Positions 44,920 to 54,855 of a stretch of 64,000 nucleotides of DNA are shown here, piece after piece. The position numbers were made by a program, and so were the translations under genes. Under the pieces are notes generated by a model, which made no database searches, was not told the DNA's origin, and saw only the letters and a program-made list of their open reading frames with translations. The stretch's first letter is position 1; every line of letters starts with the position of its first letter. This DNA comes from Pseudomonas rhizoryzae. Lineage in GTDB: Bacteria; Pseudomonadota; Gammaproteobacteria; Pseudomonadales; Pseudomonadaceae. The DNA lies in assembly GCF_005250615.1 (NCBI RefSeq), contig NZ_SULM01000008.1:186001-250000 (forward strand), given 5' to 3'.

Positions 44920-45729
44920 CTAAGCCGTCGGACGTTGTGCAACCAGGGTGAAACTCATCGGTAATTGAGCGACCTGGTTTTCATAGAGGTCGTAATCCAC
45001 CTCGCGGTTGGAGTGCGGATGTTCTTCCAGACGGCGCAAGACAAGTCCTGCTTGCAGGCAGCCGCTGACGATGGCGCCCAGGGTGTGGATGTGCCAATAG
45101 CTGGATGCGCCTTGGCCATGATCCTGGCCGTCGTAGGCGATCAGGTCGTTAAGAACCAGGGGCTCGCGGCGGAAATAGCTGTAGTGGGGCAGCAGGGGCT
45201 GATCCGCCTGCGGCTCAAAGATTTCCAGGAAGGGGTGGGTCTCGTAGATCACCAGACGGCCACCCGGCGCCAGCAGGTCATGTACCGCAGCGAAGAAGGC
45301 CGGCAGGTCGGGCATCCAGCCGAGCACGCCGATGGTGATCAGCACCAGGTCATGCTGCCCCAGGCCCTCGGGCAGGGCGTAGATATCGGCCGCCACCAGC
45401 GCTGGCGCGAGCCCCGCCGCCGCGGCCAGTTGCTGGCCTTGGGCGAGAAAGGCTGTCGACTGATCGATACCCAGGGCGGGTTGCCCGCCCAGCGCGGCCA
45501 GGGAGAGCAATTCGCGGGCATTGTTGCAGCCGACCTGGGCGCAGCTCAGGCCGTGGATATCCAGTTCGGTGAGGGTGCGGGTCAGGCAGTCGTCCAGCAC
45601 CGAGAAGCCCGGTTGCCTGGCGTGCCTCAGCAGATCCGCCCATTCCTCGCCCTGGGCATGGAGCGGAGCCGACAGCTCCCAGGCCTGGCGGTTGGCGGCG
45701 GTGATGCGCTGGCGTTCGTGCGGGTCCAT
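44920..45729 (-). CDS. SAM-dependent methyltransferase (class I)
   Basis: A 269-aa protein from ATG 45729 (MDPHERQRITAANRQAWE). Motif I-like region is LSCAQVGCNNARELLSLAALGG near 60-81 (in place of the common GxGxG), with DLVLITIGVLGWMPDLPAFFAAVHDLLAPGGRLVIYETHPF near 127-168. A distinctive mix of Trp/His near the end (YWHIHTLGAIVSGCL). Substrate unknown. It lies 35 bases before the oxidoreductase on the same strand. Confidence 0.82.
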   Translation of the reverse strand: MDPHERQRITAANRQAWELSAPLHAQGEEWADLLRHARQPGFSVLDDCLTRTLTELDIHGLSCAQVGCNNARELLSLAALGGQPALGIDQSTAFLAQGQQLAAAAGLAPALVAADIYALPEGLGQHDLVLITIGVLGWMPDLPAFFAAVHDLLAPGGRLVIYETHPFLEIFEPQADQPLLPHYSYFRREPLVLNDLIAYDGQDHGQGASSYWHIHTLGAIVSGCLQAGLVLRRLEEHPHSNREVDYDLYENQVAQLPMSFTLVAQRPTA

Positions 45730-45800
45730 GGCGTGCCTCCTTGGCATTCAGGCGCAAGACCGCAGCCTAGACGCCAATTCCAGGGATGGCCAGACAGCCG

Positions 45801-46289
45801 TCAATCCGGTACCGGCAGACTCAGGGTCTCCTTGATCTCTTCCATCACGATGTAGCTCTTGGATTCGCGCACATGGGGCAGCTTGAGCAGGATGTCGCCG
45901 AGCAGCTTGCGGTAGGAGGCCATCTCCGAGATACGCGCCTTGACCAGATAGTCGAACTCACCCGAGACCAGGTGACATTCCAGCACCTGGGGTAGCTTGA
46001 GCACGGCGCGGCGGAATTCCTCGAAGGTGTCGCCGGACTTGTAGTCCAGGCTCAGCTCGACGAATACCAGCAGGCCGGCCCTGAGGTGCTGCGGATTCAG
46101 CCGGGCGTTGTAGCCCTGGATGATGCCCTCGCGCTCCAGCCGGCGGACGCGCTCGGTACAGGGCGTGGTGGACAGCCCCACCCGCTCGCCCAGTTCGGTG
46201 AAGGAGATGCGCCCGTCTTCCTGGAGGATGCGCAGGATGTTGCGGTCGATCTTGTCCAGCTCGCGTCTGGCCTGGTGGTGGGTACGCAT
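45801..46289 (-). CDS. dadR: Lrp/AsnC-family regulator DadR
   Basis: A 162-aa regulator. N-terminal HTH LDKIDRNILRILQEDGRISFTELGERVGLSTTPCTERVRRLEREGII, then a RAM ligand-binding domain (VLECHLVSGEFDYLVKARI). In P. aeruginosa the Lrp-type DadR lies divergent from dadAX and activates it with L-alanine. The same arrangement is present here, with 157 AT-rich bases between (46320-46380), suitable for Lrp-type binding. Confidence 0.9.
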   Translation of the reverse strand: MRTHHQARRELDKIDRNILRILQEDGRISFTELGERVGLSTTPCTERVRRLEREGIIQGYNARLNPQHLRAGLLVFVELSLDYKSGDTFEEFRRAVLKLPQVLECHLVSGEFDYLVKARISEMASYRKLLGDILLKLPHVRESKSYIVMEEIKETLSLPVPD

Positions 46290-46446
46290 CGAGGGGGTCT
46301 CTGCCGAGGAGGGCTTTGCCGGAAAATTACTCCGAATATAGGCAATTCTTCAGTGATTAGCACTGCCAGCGCCTTTCTATACTTGCCGTATCTGCCTTCA
46401 TCCCGTTGAAAGCCGGCGAAATCCTCTCGCTGGTCAGGAGCTAGCA

Positions 46447-47745
46447 ATGCGTGTACTGGTTTTGGGTAGCGGCGTCATCGGCACCACCAGCGCCTACTAT
46501 TTGGCCCGCCAGGGGTTCGAAGTGGTGGTGGTCGATCGCCAGGCCGGTCCGGCACTGGAGACCAGCCATGCCAATGCCGGTCAGGTCTCGCCTGGCTATG
46601 CCTCGCCCTGGGCCGCGCCCGGCGTGCCGCTCAAGGCGCTGAAATGGCTGTTCCAGAAGCATGCGCCCCTGGCCATCCGCCTGACCGGCGATGCCAATCA
46701 GTACCTGTGGATGGCGCAGATGCTGCGCAACTGCACCGCGGCGCGCTATGCGGTGAACAAGGAGCGCATGGTGCGGCTGTCCGAATACAGCCGTGACTGC
46801 CTCGACGAGCTGCGCCAGGACACCGGCATCGCCTACGAAGGCCGCCAGCTGGGCACCACCCAGCTCTTCCGCACCCAGCAGCAGGTGGAGGCCGCGGCCA
46901 AGGACATCGCCGTGCTGGAGCGCTCCGGCGTGCCCTTCGAATTGCTCGATCGCGACGGCGTGGCCCGGGTCGAACCGGCGCTGGCGGCGGTCAAGCACAA
47001 GCTGGCCGGTGGCCTACGCCTGCCCAACGACCAGACCGGTGACTGCTTCCTGTTCACCAATCGCCTGGCCGAGGAAGCCCGCCGCCTGGGCGTGGAATTC
47101 CGTTTCGGCGCCCAGATCGAGCAACTTAGCGCCAGTGGCGACCGTATCGACGGCGTGAAGGTCGACGGCGAGCTGCTCACCGCCGATCATTACGTCCTGG
47201 CCCTGGGCAGCTATTCGCCACAACTGCTGGCGCCCCTGGGTATCCGCGCGCCGGTCTATCCGCTCAAGGGCTACTCGCTGACGGTGCCCATCGTCGATGC
47301 CAGCATGGCGCCGACCTCGACCATCCTCGACGAGACCTACAAGGTCGCCATCACCCGCTTCGACGACCGCATCCGCGTCGGCGGCATGGCCGAGATCTGT
47401 GGCTTCGATCTGAACCTGGACCCGCGGCGGCGGGCGACCCTGGAAATGATCACCGGGGATCTCTATCCTCGCGGCGGCGACCTCGCCCGGGCCAGTTTCT
47501 GGACCGGCCTGCGACCCACCACCCCGGACGGGACCCCCATCGTCGGCGCCACCCGCTATCGCAACCTGTTCCTCAACACTGGGCACGGGACGCTGGGCTG
47601 GACCATGGCCTGTGGCTCCGGTCGCCTGCTGGCCGACCTGATCGGTCGCAAGCGGCCGCAGATCAGCGCCGAGGGTCTCGACATCTCCCGTTATTCCGCT
47701 ACCCAGGAGTCCCCGCGCAATGCCCGTACAGCGTCTGCACACTGA
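46447..47745 (+). CDS. dadA: D-amino acid dehydrogenase small subunit DadA
   Basis: A 432-aa flavoprotein that oxidises D-alanine to pyruvate and ammonium at the inner membrane. FAD motif [32 protein letters not shown] at the N-terminus; [20 protein letters not shown] near 40-58 is DadA-specific; the C-terminal [21 protein letters not shown] closes the FAD site. AGGAG precedes the start. It overlaps ridA by 26 bases. Confidence 0.95.
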   Translation: MRVLVLGSGVIGTTSAYYLARQGFEVVVVDRQAGPALETSHANAGQVSPGYASPWAAPGVPLKALKWLFQKHAPLAIRLTGDANQYLWMAQMLRNCTAARYAVNKERMVRLSEYSRDCLDELRQDTGIAYEGRQLGTTQLFRTQQQVEAAAKDIAVLERSGVPFELLDRDGVARVEPALAAVKHKLAGGLRLPNDQTGDCFLFTNRLAEEARRLGVEFRFGAQIEQLSASGDRIDGVKVDGELLTADHYVLALGSYSPQLLAPLGIRAPVYPLKGYSLTVPIVDASMAPTSTILDETYKVAITRFDDRIRVGGMAEICGFDLNLDPRRRATLEMITGDLYPRGGDLARASFWTGLRPTTPDGTPIVGATRYRNLFLNTGHGTLGWTMACGSGRLLADLIGRKRPQISAEGLDISRYSATQESPRNARTASAH

Positions 47746-48076
47746 TCGCCGCCTGAGCGAGATCAACATCCACAACGGCACCGTCTACCTGGCCGGCCAA
47801 CTGGCCGACGACTTTTCCGGCGACATCTACCAGCAGACCCGCGAGACCCTGGCCAACGTCGACAAATTCCTCGCCGAGGCCGGCAGCGACAAGCAGCACA
47901 TCCTGGTGGTGACCATCTTCCTGCGCGACATCGCCCTGCACTTCGAGGGCATGAATCGCGCCTGGGACGAGTGGGTCGCCCAGGGCGCCACGCCGGGTCG
48001 CACCACCGTGGAAGCCAAGCTGGCCAAGCCGGACATTCTTGTCGAGATGAACGTCATCGCCGCGGTAAAAGCCTAA
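47720..48076 (+). CDS. RidA family enamine/imine deaminase
   Basis: A 118-aa trimeric RidA-like protein (YjgF/YER057c family). Strand pattern [50 protein letters not shown]; the conserved arginine is in [22 protein letters not shown] near 92. It would hydrolyse 2-iminopropionate made by DadA, a sensible job between dadA and dadX. Confidence 0.9.
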   Translation: MPVQRLHTDRRLSEINIHNGTVYLAGQLADDFSGDIYQQTRETLANVDKFLAEAGSDKQHILVVTIFLRDIALHFEGMNRAWDEWVAQGATPGRTTVEAKLAKPDILVEMNVIAAVKA

Positions 48077-48086
48077 GACCGCTATT

Positions 48087-48121
48087 CCCCCTCTCCCCCT
48101 GGGAGAGGGCCGGGGTGAGGG
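48087..48121. repeat. Family C repeat between ridA and dadX
   Basis: CCCCCTCTCCCCCTGGGAGAGG then GCCGGGGTGAGGG, inverse orientation to the 40.4-kb copies. Confidence 0.82.
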
Positions 48122-48168
48122 TGTTTTCAACGCCCCCCAAACTTTCCCTCTCTCTGCCGAGACCTCCC

Positions 48169-49239
48169 ATGCGTCCCGCCCGCGCCCTCATCGACCTCGC
48201 CGCCCTGCGCCACAACTACCGCCTGGCCCGTGAACTCTCCGACGCCCGCGCGCTGGCGGTGATCAAGGCCGATGCCTATGGGCATGGCGCGGTGGCGGTG
48301 GCCAGCGCCCTGGCGCCCGAGGCCGATGGCTTCGCCGTGGCCTGCATCGAAGAGGCACTGGAACTGCGCGCCGCGGGTATCCGCGCGCCCATCCTGTTGC
48401 TGGAAGGCTTCTTTACCGCCGACGAGTTGCCGCTGATCGTCGAGCACGATCTGTGGACGGTGATCCATGCCGACTGGCAACTCGAAGCCCTGGAGCGGAC
48501 CGCCCTGGCGCGGCCGCTGCAGGTCTGGTTGAAGCTGGATTCCGGTATGCACCGGGTCGGCTTCTTTCCCCAGGATTACGCGGCTGCCTACCGGCGGCTG
48601 CTGGCCAGCGGCAAGGTCAGCGGCATCGTCAAGCTGACCCACTTCGCCCGCGCTGACGAACCGGACAGCCCGGCCACCGCTGCGCAGATCGCCACCTTCC
48701 GCGCGGCCACCGAGGGTCTGCCGGGCCCTACCAGCCTGCGCAACTCGCCGGCGACCCTGGGTTGGCCCCAGGCGGCCGGCGACTGGGTACGACCGGGGCT
48801 GATGCTCTATGGCGTCTCGCCCTTCACCGCGCCCCAGGCCGCCGCTGAACGACTGCAGCCGGTGATGACCCTGACCTCGCGGGTGATCGCCGTGCGCGAA
48901 CTGCCGGCTGGCGAGCCGGTGGGCTATGGCGCCCGCTTCGTCACCGAGCGGCCGACGCGGGTTGGCGTGGTCGCCCTGGGCTATGCCGACGGCTATCCGC
49001 GCCATGCGCCCAACGACACCCCGGTGGCCATCGATGGCCGCCCCGGGCGGTTGATTGGGCGGGTGTCCATGGACATGCTCACCGTCGATCTCAGCGACCA
49101 TCCCCAGGCCGGGGTAGGCAGCGAAGTCGAATTCTGGGGCCGGCAGGTCTCGGTCGCCGCGCTGGCCGAACGCTGCGGCACCATTCCCTACCAGTTGCTG
49201 TGCAACCTCAAGCGGGTGCCGCGTCACTACCAGGGCTGA
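48169..49239 (+). CDS. dadX: Catabolic alanine racemase DadX
   Basis: A 356-aa PLP enzyme interconverting L- and D-alanine. PLP lysine in [16 protein letters not shown] near 33; second catalytic residue Tyr in GYGARF near 253; MDMLTVDL near 302 is conserved. The start is ATG 48169; a frame from 47971 is readthrough. With DadA it lets the cell use L-alanine via D-alanine. Confidence 0.95.
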   Translation: MRPARALIDLAALRHNYRLARELSDARALAVIKADAYGHGAVAVASALAPEADGFAVACIEEALELRAAGIRAPILLLEGFFTADELPLIVEHDLWTVIHADWQLEALERTALARPLQVWLKLDSGMHRVGFFPQDYAAAYRRLLASGKVSGIVKLTHFARADEPDSPATAAQIATFRAATEGLPGPTSLRNSPATLGWPQAAGDWVRPGLMLYGVSPFTAPQAAAERLQPVMTLTSRVIAVRELPAGEPVGYGARFVTERPTRVGVVALGYADGYPRHAPNDTPVAIDGRPGRLIGRVSMDMLTVDLSDHPQAGVGSEVEFWGRQVSVAALAERCGTIPYQLLCNLKRVPRHYQG

Positions 49240-49386
49240 GGGCTGCCGCCGTTCGCTGTCTTTGGCGAGGCACCCTCCTGTGCGCTACGTGTTGTAAATC
49301 TCGAACAGCGTTGCCATGATGCCGAACACCTGCCTTCATGGCGCTAGCCTGCGGTCCGTCCGCCCTGTCGAGGAGAGTTCACCACC

Positions 49387-49941
49387 TTGGACGTCGGTGC
49401 CCGCCTGCAAACCATCCGCACCCTCAAGGGCCTGTCCCAGCGCGAACTCGCCAAGCGCGCGGGAGTGACCAACAGCACCATCTCGATGATCGAGAAGAAC
49501 AGCGTCAGCCCGTCCATCAGCTCGCTGAAGAAGGTCCTGGCCGGCATTCCCATGTCGCTGGTGGAATTCTTTTCCCTGGATCTGGAGCAGGATGCGCCCA
49601 CCCAGGTGGTCTATCGCGCCAACGAACTCATCGACATCGCCAGCGGCGCCCAGACCGTGCGCATGCGCCTGGTCGGCCGCGCCCATCCCAGCCGCGCCCT
49701 GGCCTTTCTCGACGAGACCTATCCGCCGGGTGCCGACACCGGCGAAGAGATGTACGCCCACGAGGGCGAGGAGGCCGGCCTGGTGGTGGAGGGCCGCCTG
49801 GAGCTGACCGTGGGCGGCGAGGTGCACATCCTCGAACCCGGCGACAGCTACTACTTCGAGAGCAGCCGGCCGCATCGCTTCCGCAATCCCTTCGACGCCC
49901 CCGCGCGGCTGATCAGCGCGACCACGCCGGCGAATTTCTGA
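49387..49941 (+). CDS. pauR: XRE-cupin regulator PauR
   Basis: A 184-aa repressor, probably with a TTG start (LDVGARLQTIRTLKGLSQREL) after GAGGAGAG. The HTH spans LSQRELAKRAGVTNSTISMIEKNSVSPSISSLKKVLAGI, and the C-terminal cupin domain includes EEMYAHEGEEAGLVVEGRLELTVGGEVHILEPGDSYYFES. In P. aeruginosa PauR (PA5301) follows dadX and represses polyamine catabolism genes; the position here agrees. Confidence 0.9.
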   Translation: MDVGARLQTIRTLKGLSQRELAKRAGVTNSTISMIEKNSVSPSISSLKKVLAGIPMSLVEFFSLDLEQDAPTQVVYRANELIDIASGAQTVRMRLVGRAHPSRALAFLDETYPPGADTGEEMYAHEGEEAGLVVEGRLELTVGGEVHILEPGDSYYFESSRPHRFRNPFDAPARLISATTPANF

Positions 49942-50014
49942 GCGCTTGCGCTATAGCGGTCGTAGGGTGGAAAACGACGCTGTCTTTTCCACGTTGAAGT
50001 CGGTGCCAAGGGTG

Positions 50015-50049
50015 CCCTCACCCCAGCCCTCTCCCGGAGGGAGAGGGGG
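50015..50049. repeat. Family C repeat downstream of pauR
   Basis: CCCTCACCCCAGCCCTCTCCC then GGAGGGAGAGGG. About 40 bases before a family B unit. Confidence 0.82.
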
Positions 50050-50089
50050 CTGTTCGAGCGGGGGTTCGGCTTTATCGGCGCCAGGCCGC

Positions 50090-50186
50090 CGTAGGTTGGG
50101 TTGAGCGCAGCGAAGCCCAACAGTGTCTTGGGGCCCAGGCAATGTTGGGCTTCGACGATAGAGCCGTATCAATCCAACCTACGCTC
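50090..50186. repeat. Family B inverted-repeat unit
   Basis: GTAGGTTGGGTTGAGCG with the later arm CAATCCAACCTACG; inner arms GAAGCCCAACA and TGTTGGGCTTCG. It fills most of the gap between pauR and the DinB gene, which holds no gene. Confidence 0.85.
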
Positions 50187-50220
50187 TATCGCCGAAATGG
50201 CTGGGATAAGACAGCTGCTG

Positions 50221-50772
50221 CTACAGGTTGGTACCCCACAACTCCCCCTCATCTATCCCTAGCGCCTGCAACTCCGCCCGGCGCAGGGGCTCGTCCTGGG
50301 CAAGGAAGAATTCGTCCAACTGGGGTGGGGCGACGCCGCTCGCCAGCAGCAGGGCATGGGCCTGGCCGCGGTGATGCAGCTGGTGGACGAAGAGATGCTG
50401 CAGGGTCCGTTCGATCCGCTCCCGCACCGGGCCGGTGGCGCGGGGAAGGGTGATGAGTTGGGTCAGTTGCGCCGGTTCGAGCGCGCGGCACAGGGCGATC
50501 AGGCGCCGGTCGCTGGCGGCCTGGGCTTCCATCAAGGTCGCCAGGTCCGGCCAGGGATGATCGCGGTAGGGCCTTGGCTGGTCGTGCAGGGCGTCCAGGT
50601 AGAAGAGATCCACGTCCAGCAGGTGGCCGAGCAGGGCCCAAAGCGAGCCGAAGAAGGCGGCCGGCTGTGGCGCCTTGAGGGCCTCGGGGGACAGCGTGGC
50701 GCAGGCCGTGAGCAACCGGTGATTGGACCAGCGATTGTTGCACGCCTGGGCCAGCAGCAGGGCGGTGGTCAT
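50221..50772 (-). CDS. DinB-family protein
   Basis: A 183-aa four-helix-bundle protein. ATG 50772 (MTTALLLAQACNNRW) has GAGGAA upstream, so I prefer it to 50802. Metal-binding histidines are expected in GHLLDVDLFYLDAL near 50 and FVHQLHHRGQAHALL near 130. DinB/YfiT proteins are damage-inducible or thiol transferase-like; the activity here is unknown. Confidence 0.82.
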   Translation of the reverse strand: MTTALLLAQACNNRWSNHRLLTACATLSPEALKAPQPAAFFGSLWALLGHLLDVDLFYLDALHDQPRPYRDHPWPDLATLMEAQAASDRRLIALCRALEPAQLTQLITLPRATGPVRERIERTLQHLFVHQLHHRGQAHALLLASGVAPPQLDEFFLAQDEPLRRAELQALGIDEGELWGTNL

Positions 50773-50920
50773 GGGCGGTTCCTCGGCCGAGTGCTTGGAC
50801 ACCTACTGTAACCCGAGCAGATGTGCGTGGGGTCGCAGCCTGGCCAGCCCTGGCATTGAGGGGGTGGCAGCGCTTTGCCATGCTCGGACGCTGCTCTCAC
50901 CTCTTGCAAGGAAGCCTGCG

Positions 50921-51916
50921 ATGCACAGTCGTTCGCGACAGTTTGGCCTGGGTCTGGCGCTGGTCCTGGCCTTGGCCGGTATGGCGCGGGCCGCCGAGCC
51001 GGTGGTCCTGCCCGAGTTGCCCTATATCCCGCTGGGCGTGGTGGGGCACGACAACAACGCCGCCTATCCTGATGCGCAGATGGAGCGGCGGCTGCAATTG
51101 CTCGACCGCTACAACCTGCGCAGCTACCGCTCCGGCGAATTCCTGCTGTTGGACCTGCCCCGCATGGATCGCCTGGTGGCCCTGGCCCGCCAGTACCGCA
51201 TCACCCTGCGACCGGTGATCACCCAGCAACTGACCCAGGCCCAGGCCTACGCCCTGGCCAAGCGCTATGCCCAGGACATCAAGATCTGGGAGATCGGCAA
51301 CGAACAGGACTTTTCCCGCGTCGGCGCCGGGATTCGCATCAGCCGGCTGGTGGACATCTACCGGGGAATTCGGCGGGCGTCCGACGAGCTGGGCGCAGGA
51401 CTCGAGACCACCATCAACGTGATGTCCTGCAATCCCCATGACCGGAGTCCCAAGGCGCGCTGCCCTGGGGAGCCACTGGGCTCCCTGTGGTTTCTCGACC
51501 AGGCCAAGGCGGCGGGCTTCGACTTCGACCACATCAGTTTCCACTACTACCCGCACTACCATGACCGCGGCCGCTGGATGGACCTCTACCTGGGCCAGAT
51601 GCGCGCCATGGCGGAAAAGTACCGCACGCGGATCTTCTTCAACGAGGTCAATTGCGGGGAGATCTACAGCGGCAGCACCGATGGCGGCCGGCCGGGCGAT
51701 CGCGGCTGCTACGACAGCCTGGAATCCATCCTCTCCGAACTCAATGGCCGCTACCGCGACGTCGTCCGCGAGATCAACGTCTACGAACTGCTCGACGAGC
51801 CGACCCACCCGGTCCCCCACGAGCGGCACTTCGGCTTGTTCTACGATCTGGACCGGCCGAAACCGGTCATGGCGCTGATTCGCCGCTATGCCGGGGCCTC
51901 CCGAGACGCCAGATAG
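50921..51916 (+). CDS. Secreted clan GH-A glycoside hydrolase-like protein
   Basis: A 331-aa secreted protein with signal peptide ending ARAA. The fold is a predicted TIM barrel: IKIWEIGNEQDF near 125 supplies the acid/base glutamate of the WxxxNE type, and RIFFNEVNCGEIYSG near 235 the nucleophile glutamate. INVYELLDEPTHP is the late barrel strand. It is closely similar to the C-terminal third of the next gene. GH39/PslG-like or Asl1-like are the nearest families I can suggest; the substrate, perhaps an exopolysaccharide, is not known. AAGGA precedes the start. Confidence 0.7.
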   Translation: MHSRSRQFGLGLALVLALAGMARAAEPVVLPELPYIPLGVVGHDNNAAYPDAQMERRLQLLDRYNLRSYRSGEFLLLDLPRMDRLVALARQYRITLRPVITQQLTQAQAYALAKRYAQDIKIWEIGNEQDFSRVGAGIRISRLVDIYRGIRRASDELGAGLETTINVMSCNPHDRSPKARCPGEPLGSLWFLDQAKAAGFDFDHISFHYYPHYHDRGRWMDLYLGQMRAMAEKYRTRIFFNEVNCGEIYSGSTDGGRPGDRGCYDSLESILSELNGRYRDVVREINVYELLDEPTHPVPHERHFGLFYDLDRPKPVMALIRRYAGASRDAR

Positions 51917-52186
51917 CCGACAAGTCTGACTTTAAGCTTAGATCGGCCCTTCTCGTGACTGGGCGGTCACCGATAAACGGTAGCGAAAGTGCCATCATCG
52001 GCACCGTACATCTGGCAAAAGGTCGCGTTCACCCCTGCTTGATGATGGCACGGGTTCTTATTGGTCTAGCGCTTGCACTAGGCTTTGCAGGTGTCGGGGA
52101 AACGATCTTCTCCGGCAGTTTTCCTGCTGTACCGAGGTGGGATGCACGGATCGAATCGCGCACCTCGGCCTATCTGGTTCCTTTGC

Positions 52187-54772
52187 ATGACAATCCTTAG
52201 CTCCATTTCCCGTCGCCTGCCGCGTCAGGCGTTGCTGTTGCCTGCTCTTTTCGCCACCGCTTCGCTCGCCACCTCCGCCCAGGCCATTGACCTGGTCGGT
52301 CTCAACCTCTCCGGCGCCACCTTCGCCGCCCAGATCCTGCCCGGTGTCAACGACCGCAACTACATCTTCCCGGCCGAGAGCCATTTCCAGCAGTGGAGCG
52401 CCAAGGGCGTGAAGCTGGTGCGCTTCCCCATCCTCTGGGAGCGCCTGCAACCGTCCATGGGGGTCAATCTCGATCCCACCTACGCCGGCCTGATCGATCG
52501 GACCCTGGGCTATGCCCAGAAGTACGGCGTCAAGGTCATCCTCGATCTGCACAACTATGCCCGCTACCAGGGCAAGGTCATCGGCGCGGGCGAAGTGCCC
52601 TACGAGGCCTTCCAGAATCTCATGACCCGTGTCGCCCAGCGCTGGGGCACCCATCCGGCGCTCTATGGCTACGACATCATGAACGAGCCCCACGACGCCG
52701 TGAGCAACTGGCCGACCGCCGCCCAGTACGGCATCAACGGCGTGCGCGTGGCCGATTCGACCCACCCGATCTTCATCGAGGGCAACGGCTGGGCCGACAC
52801 CACCCGCTGGCCGCAGTGGAACGATGCCCTGCTCAAGCTGACCGATCCGGCCAACAACCTGATCTTCATGGCCCAGGCCTTCTTCGACACCAACCTGAAC
52901 GTCGCCAGCCTGGCGCCGAGCTATGGCGTCGACCGGCTCAAGCCCTTCGTCTCCTGGCTCAAGGCCAATAACAAGCGCGGCTTCATCGGCGGCTTCGGCG
53001 TACCTGACACGGATGCGCGCTGGTTGCCCATTCTCGACGCCATGCTGGCCTACCTGAAGCAGAACTGCATTCCGGCCACCTACTGGGCTGCCGGTCCGGG
53101 TTGGGGCACCTACAACCAGGCGGTCGAGCCGATCAATGGCAAGGAGCGGCCGCAGTGGGCGGTGCTCGCCAAGTACCTCGACAAGGACAGCTGCGCCGGC
53201 ATCGGCCCGCAGGTGACGCCAGTCGCCACCACCCCGGCCAAGACCGAGACCGCCACCGGCGGCGCGACCACGGGCACCACCGGCGGCACGGGCGCTACCG
53301 GTACTACCGGCAATGCCGGCACCACCACCGGTGCAACGCCTGCCACCGGCACCGGCACTACCGGGGGCACCACGGGGACCGGCGCGAGTACGGGGGGCAC
53401 CACGGCTACCACCGGAACCGCCGCCAATGCGTCGACCTCGTCCAAGCTCACCACCGTCGAGCAGCTCTACCTGGCCTACTACGGACGGGCGGCCGATGCC
53501 GGGGGCCTGAACTACTGGGCCTCGCGCCTGGCCAGCGATATGAGCGTCGAGCAACTGGCAGCCACCTTCGCTGCCAACAGCGAATCCAATGCGCTCTATG
53601 GCTCTCTGAGTGGCGCCGCCCTGGTCAACAAGGTCTACCAGACCCTCTATGGTCGCAGCGCCGACAGCAGCGGCAGCGCCTACTGGACCAGTCGCCTGGC
53701 CAACGGCGTCACCTCGCGCGCCAATCTGCCGCTGGAGGTCATGCGCAGCAGCGTAGGCGACGACAAGACCGCCTTCGACAAGAAGGTCAGCACGGCTCTG
53801 GCCCAGGGTGGTGCGACCACCACCCAACCGGTGCAGAACGTGACGCAGCCGGTCGCCACCGGCAGCGTTCCCTCGGCGCCGCTGACCGGCTATGCCAACA
53901 TCCCGCTGGGGGTGGTGGGGCACGACAACAGCGACGCCTATCCGGATGCGGAGATGGAAGCCCGTCTGCAATTGCTGGCGGCGCGCAACCTGCGCACCTA
54001 CCGCTCCGGCGAGTACCTGGTGACCAACTTCGACCGGCTGGATCGGCTGGTGGCCCTGGCGCGCAAGTACAAGATCACCCTGCGACCGGTGATCACCCAC
54101 AAGCTGAGCCAGGCCCAGGCCTATACCCTGGCCAAGCGCTACGCCAACGACATCAAGATCTGGGAGATCGGCAACGAGCAGGACTACGCCAAGGCCGGTG
54201 CGCAGGACCGTATCAACATCCTGGTCGGCATCTACCGCGGCATCAAGCAGGCCTCGGACGAGCTGGGCGCCAATCTCAAGACCACCATCAACGTCATGGC
54301 CTGCAACTCCGATGACAAGAGCAGCACCGCACGCTGCCCGGGTGATCGCAACGGCGCCATGTGGTTCCTCGACCAGGCCAAGGCGTCGGGCTTCAACTTC
54401 GACTACGTGAGCTTCCACTACTACCCTTACTTCGACGACAAGGGCTACTGGATGGACATGTACCTGGGGCAGATGCGCGCCATGGCCACCAAGTACAAGA
54501 CCAAGGTGTTCTTCAACGAGATGAACTGCGGCAACGTCTACCAGGGCAACACCGACGGCGGTCGCGCCGGTGACCAGGCCTGCTACGACAGCGTCAAGCA
54601 GATGCTTACGGTGCTCAACACCAGCTACAAGGACGTGGTGGCCGAGATCAACGTCTACGAATTGCTCGACGAGCCGAACAACCCGGTGGTCCACGAGCGG
54701 CATTTCGGGATGATGTATGACCTCAAGCGACCCAAGCCGATCTTCGACATGGTGACGGGTTTCGCCAAGTAA
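52187..54772 (+). CDS. Two-domain glycoside hydrolase fusion with DUF4214 (GH5-like + linker + DUF4214 + GH-A domain)
   Basis: An 861-aa secreted protein from ATG 52187, signal peptide ending AQA. Residues 34-345 form a GH5-like cellulase domain with RFPILWERLQP near 80 and acid/base E167 in YDIMNEPHD. The nucleophile motif that normally reads IGEFG is IGGFG (Gly269, codon GGC at 52991-52993). Residues 347-415 are a Thr/Gly/Ala linker; 419-545 a DUF4214 domain (LYLAYYGRAADAGGLNYW, repeated as LYGRSADSSGSAYW); 565-861 a second hydrolase domain alike to the preceding gene, with WEIGNEQDY and FFNEMNCG intact. The first domain may bind rather than cut. Confidence 0.85.
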   Translation: MTILSSISRRLPRQALLLPALFATASLATSAQAIDLVGLNLSGATFAAQILPGVNDRNYIFPAESHFQQWSAKGVKLVRFPILWERLQPSMGVNLDPTYAGLIDRTLGYAQKYGVKVILDLHNYARYQGKVIGAGEVPYEAFQNLMTRVAQRWGTHPALYGYDIMNEPHDAVSNWPTAAQYGINGVRVADSTHPIFIEGNGWADTTRWPQWNDALLKLTDPANNLIFMAQAFFDTNLNVASLAPSYGVDRLKPFVSWLKANNKRGFIGGFGVPDTDARWLPILDAMLAYLKQNCIPATYWAAGPGWGTYNQAVEPINGKERPQWAVLAKYLDKDSCAGIGPQVTPVATTPAKTETATGGATTGTTGGTGATGTTGNAGTTTGATPATGTGTTGGTTGTGASTGGTTATTGTAANASTSSKLTTVEQLYLAYYGRAADAGGLNYWASRLASDMSVEQLAATFAANSESNALYGSLSGAALVNKVYQTLYGRSADSSGSAYWTSRLANGVTSRANLPLEVMRSSVGDDKTAFDKKVSTALAQGGATTTQPVQNVTQPVATGSVPSAPLTGYANIPLGVVGHDNSDAYPDAEMEARLQLLAARNLRTYRSGEYLVTNFDRLDRLVALARKYKITLRPVITHKLSQAQAYTLAKRYANDIKIWEIGNEQDYAKAGAQDRINILVGIYRGIKQASDELGANLKTTINVMACNSDDKSSTARCPGDRNGAMWFLDQAKASGFNFDYVSFHYYPYFDDKGYWMDMYLGQMRAMATKYKTKVFFNEMNCGNVYQGNTDGGRAGDQACYDSVKQMLTVLNTSYKDVVAEINVYELLDEPNNPVVHERHFGMMYDLKRPKPIFDMVTGFAK

Positions 54773-54788
54773 GGCTGAGCGACAACTG

Positions 54789-54833
54789 CACCGCCCCCGC
54801 TGCCTGATGGGGAGTGGGGGCGGTGTCGTTTTG
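54789..54833 (+). terminator. Intrinsic terminator of the fusion hydrolase gene
   Basis: Ten-bp stem CACCGCCCCC / GGGGGCGGTG with a 17-base loop, followed by TCGTTTTGG. Lies 16 bases after the stop codon. Confidence 0.8.
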
Positions 54834-54855
54834 GGGGATATGGGTGTTGGGCGGG

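Noticed and set aside
52040-52075. Possible sigma-54 promoter (TGGCACGGGTTCTTATTG) before the fusion hydrolase gene
   Set aside because: The -24 half matches, but the -12 TTGC half is missing at the right distance.
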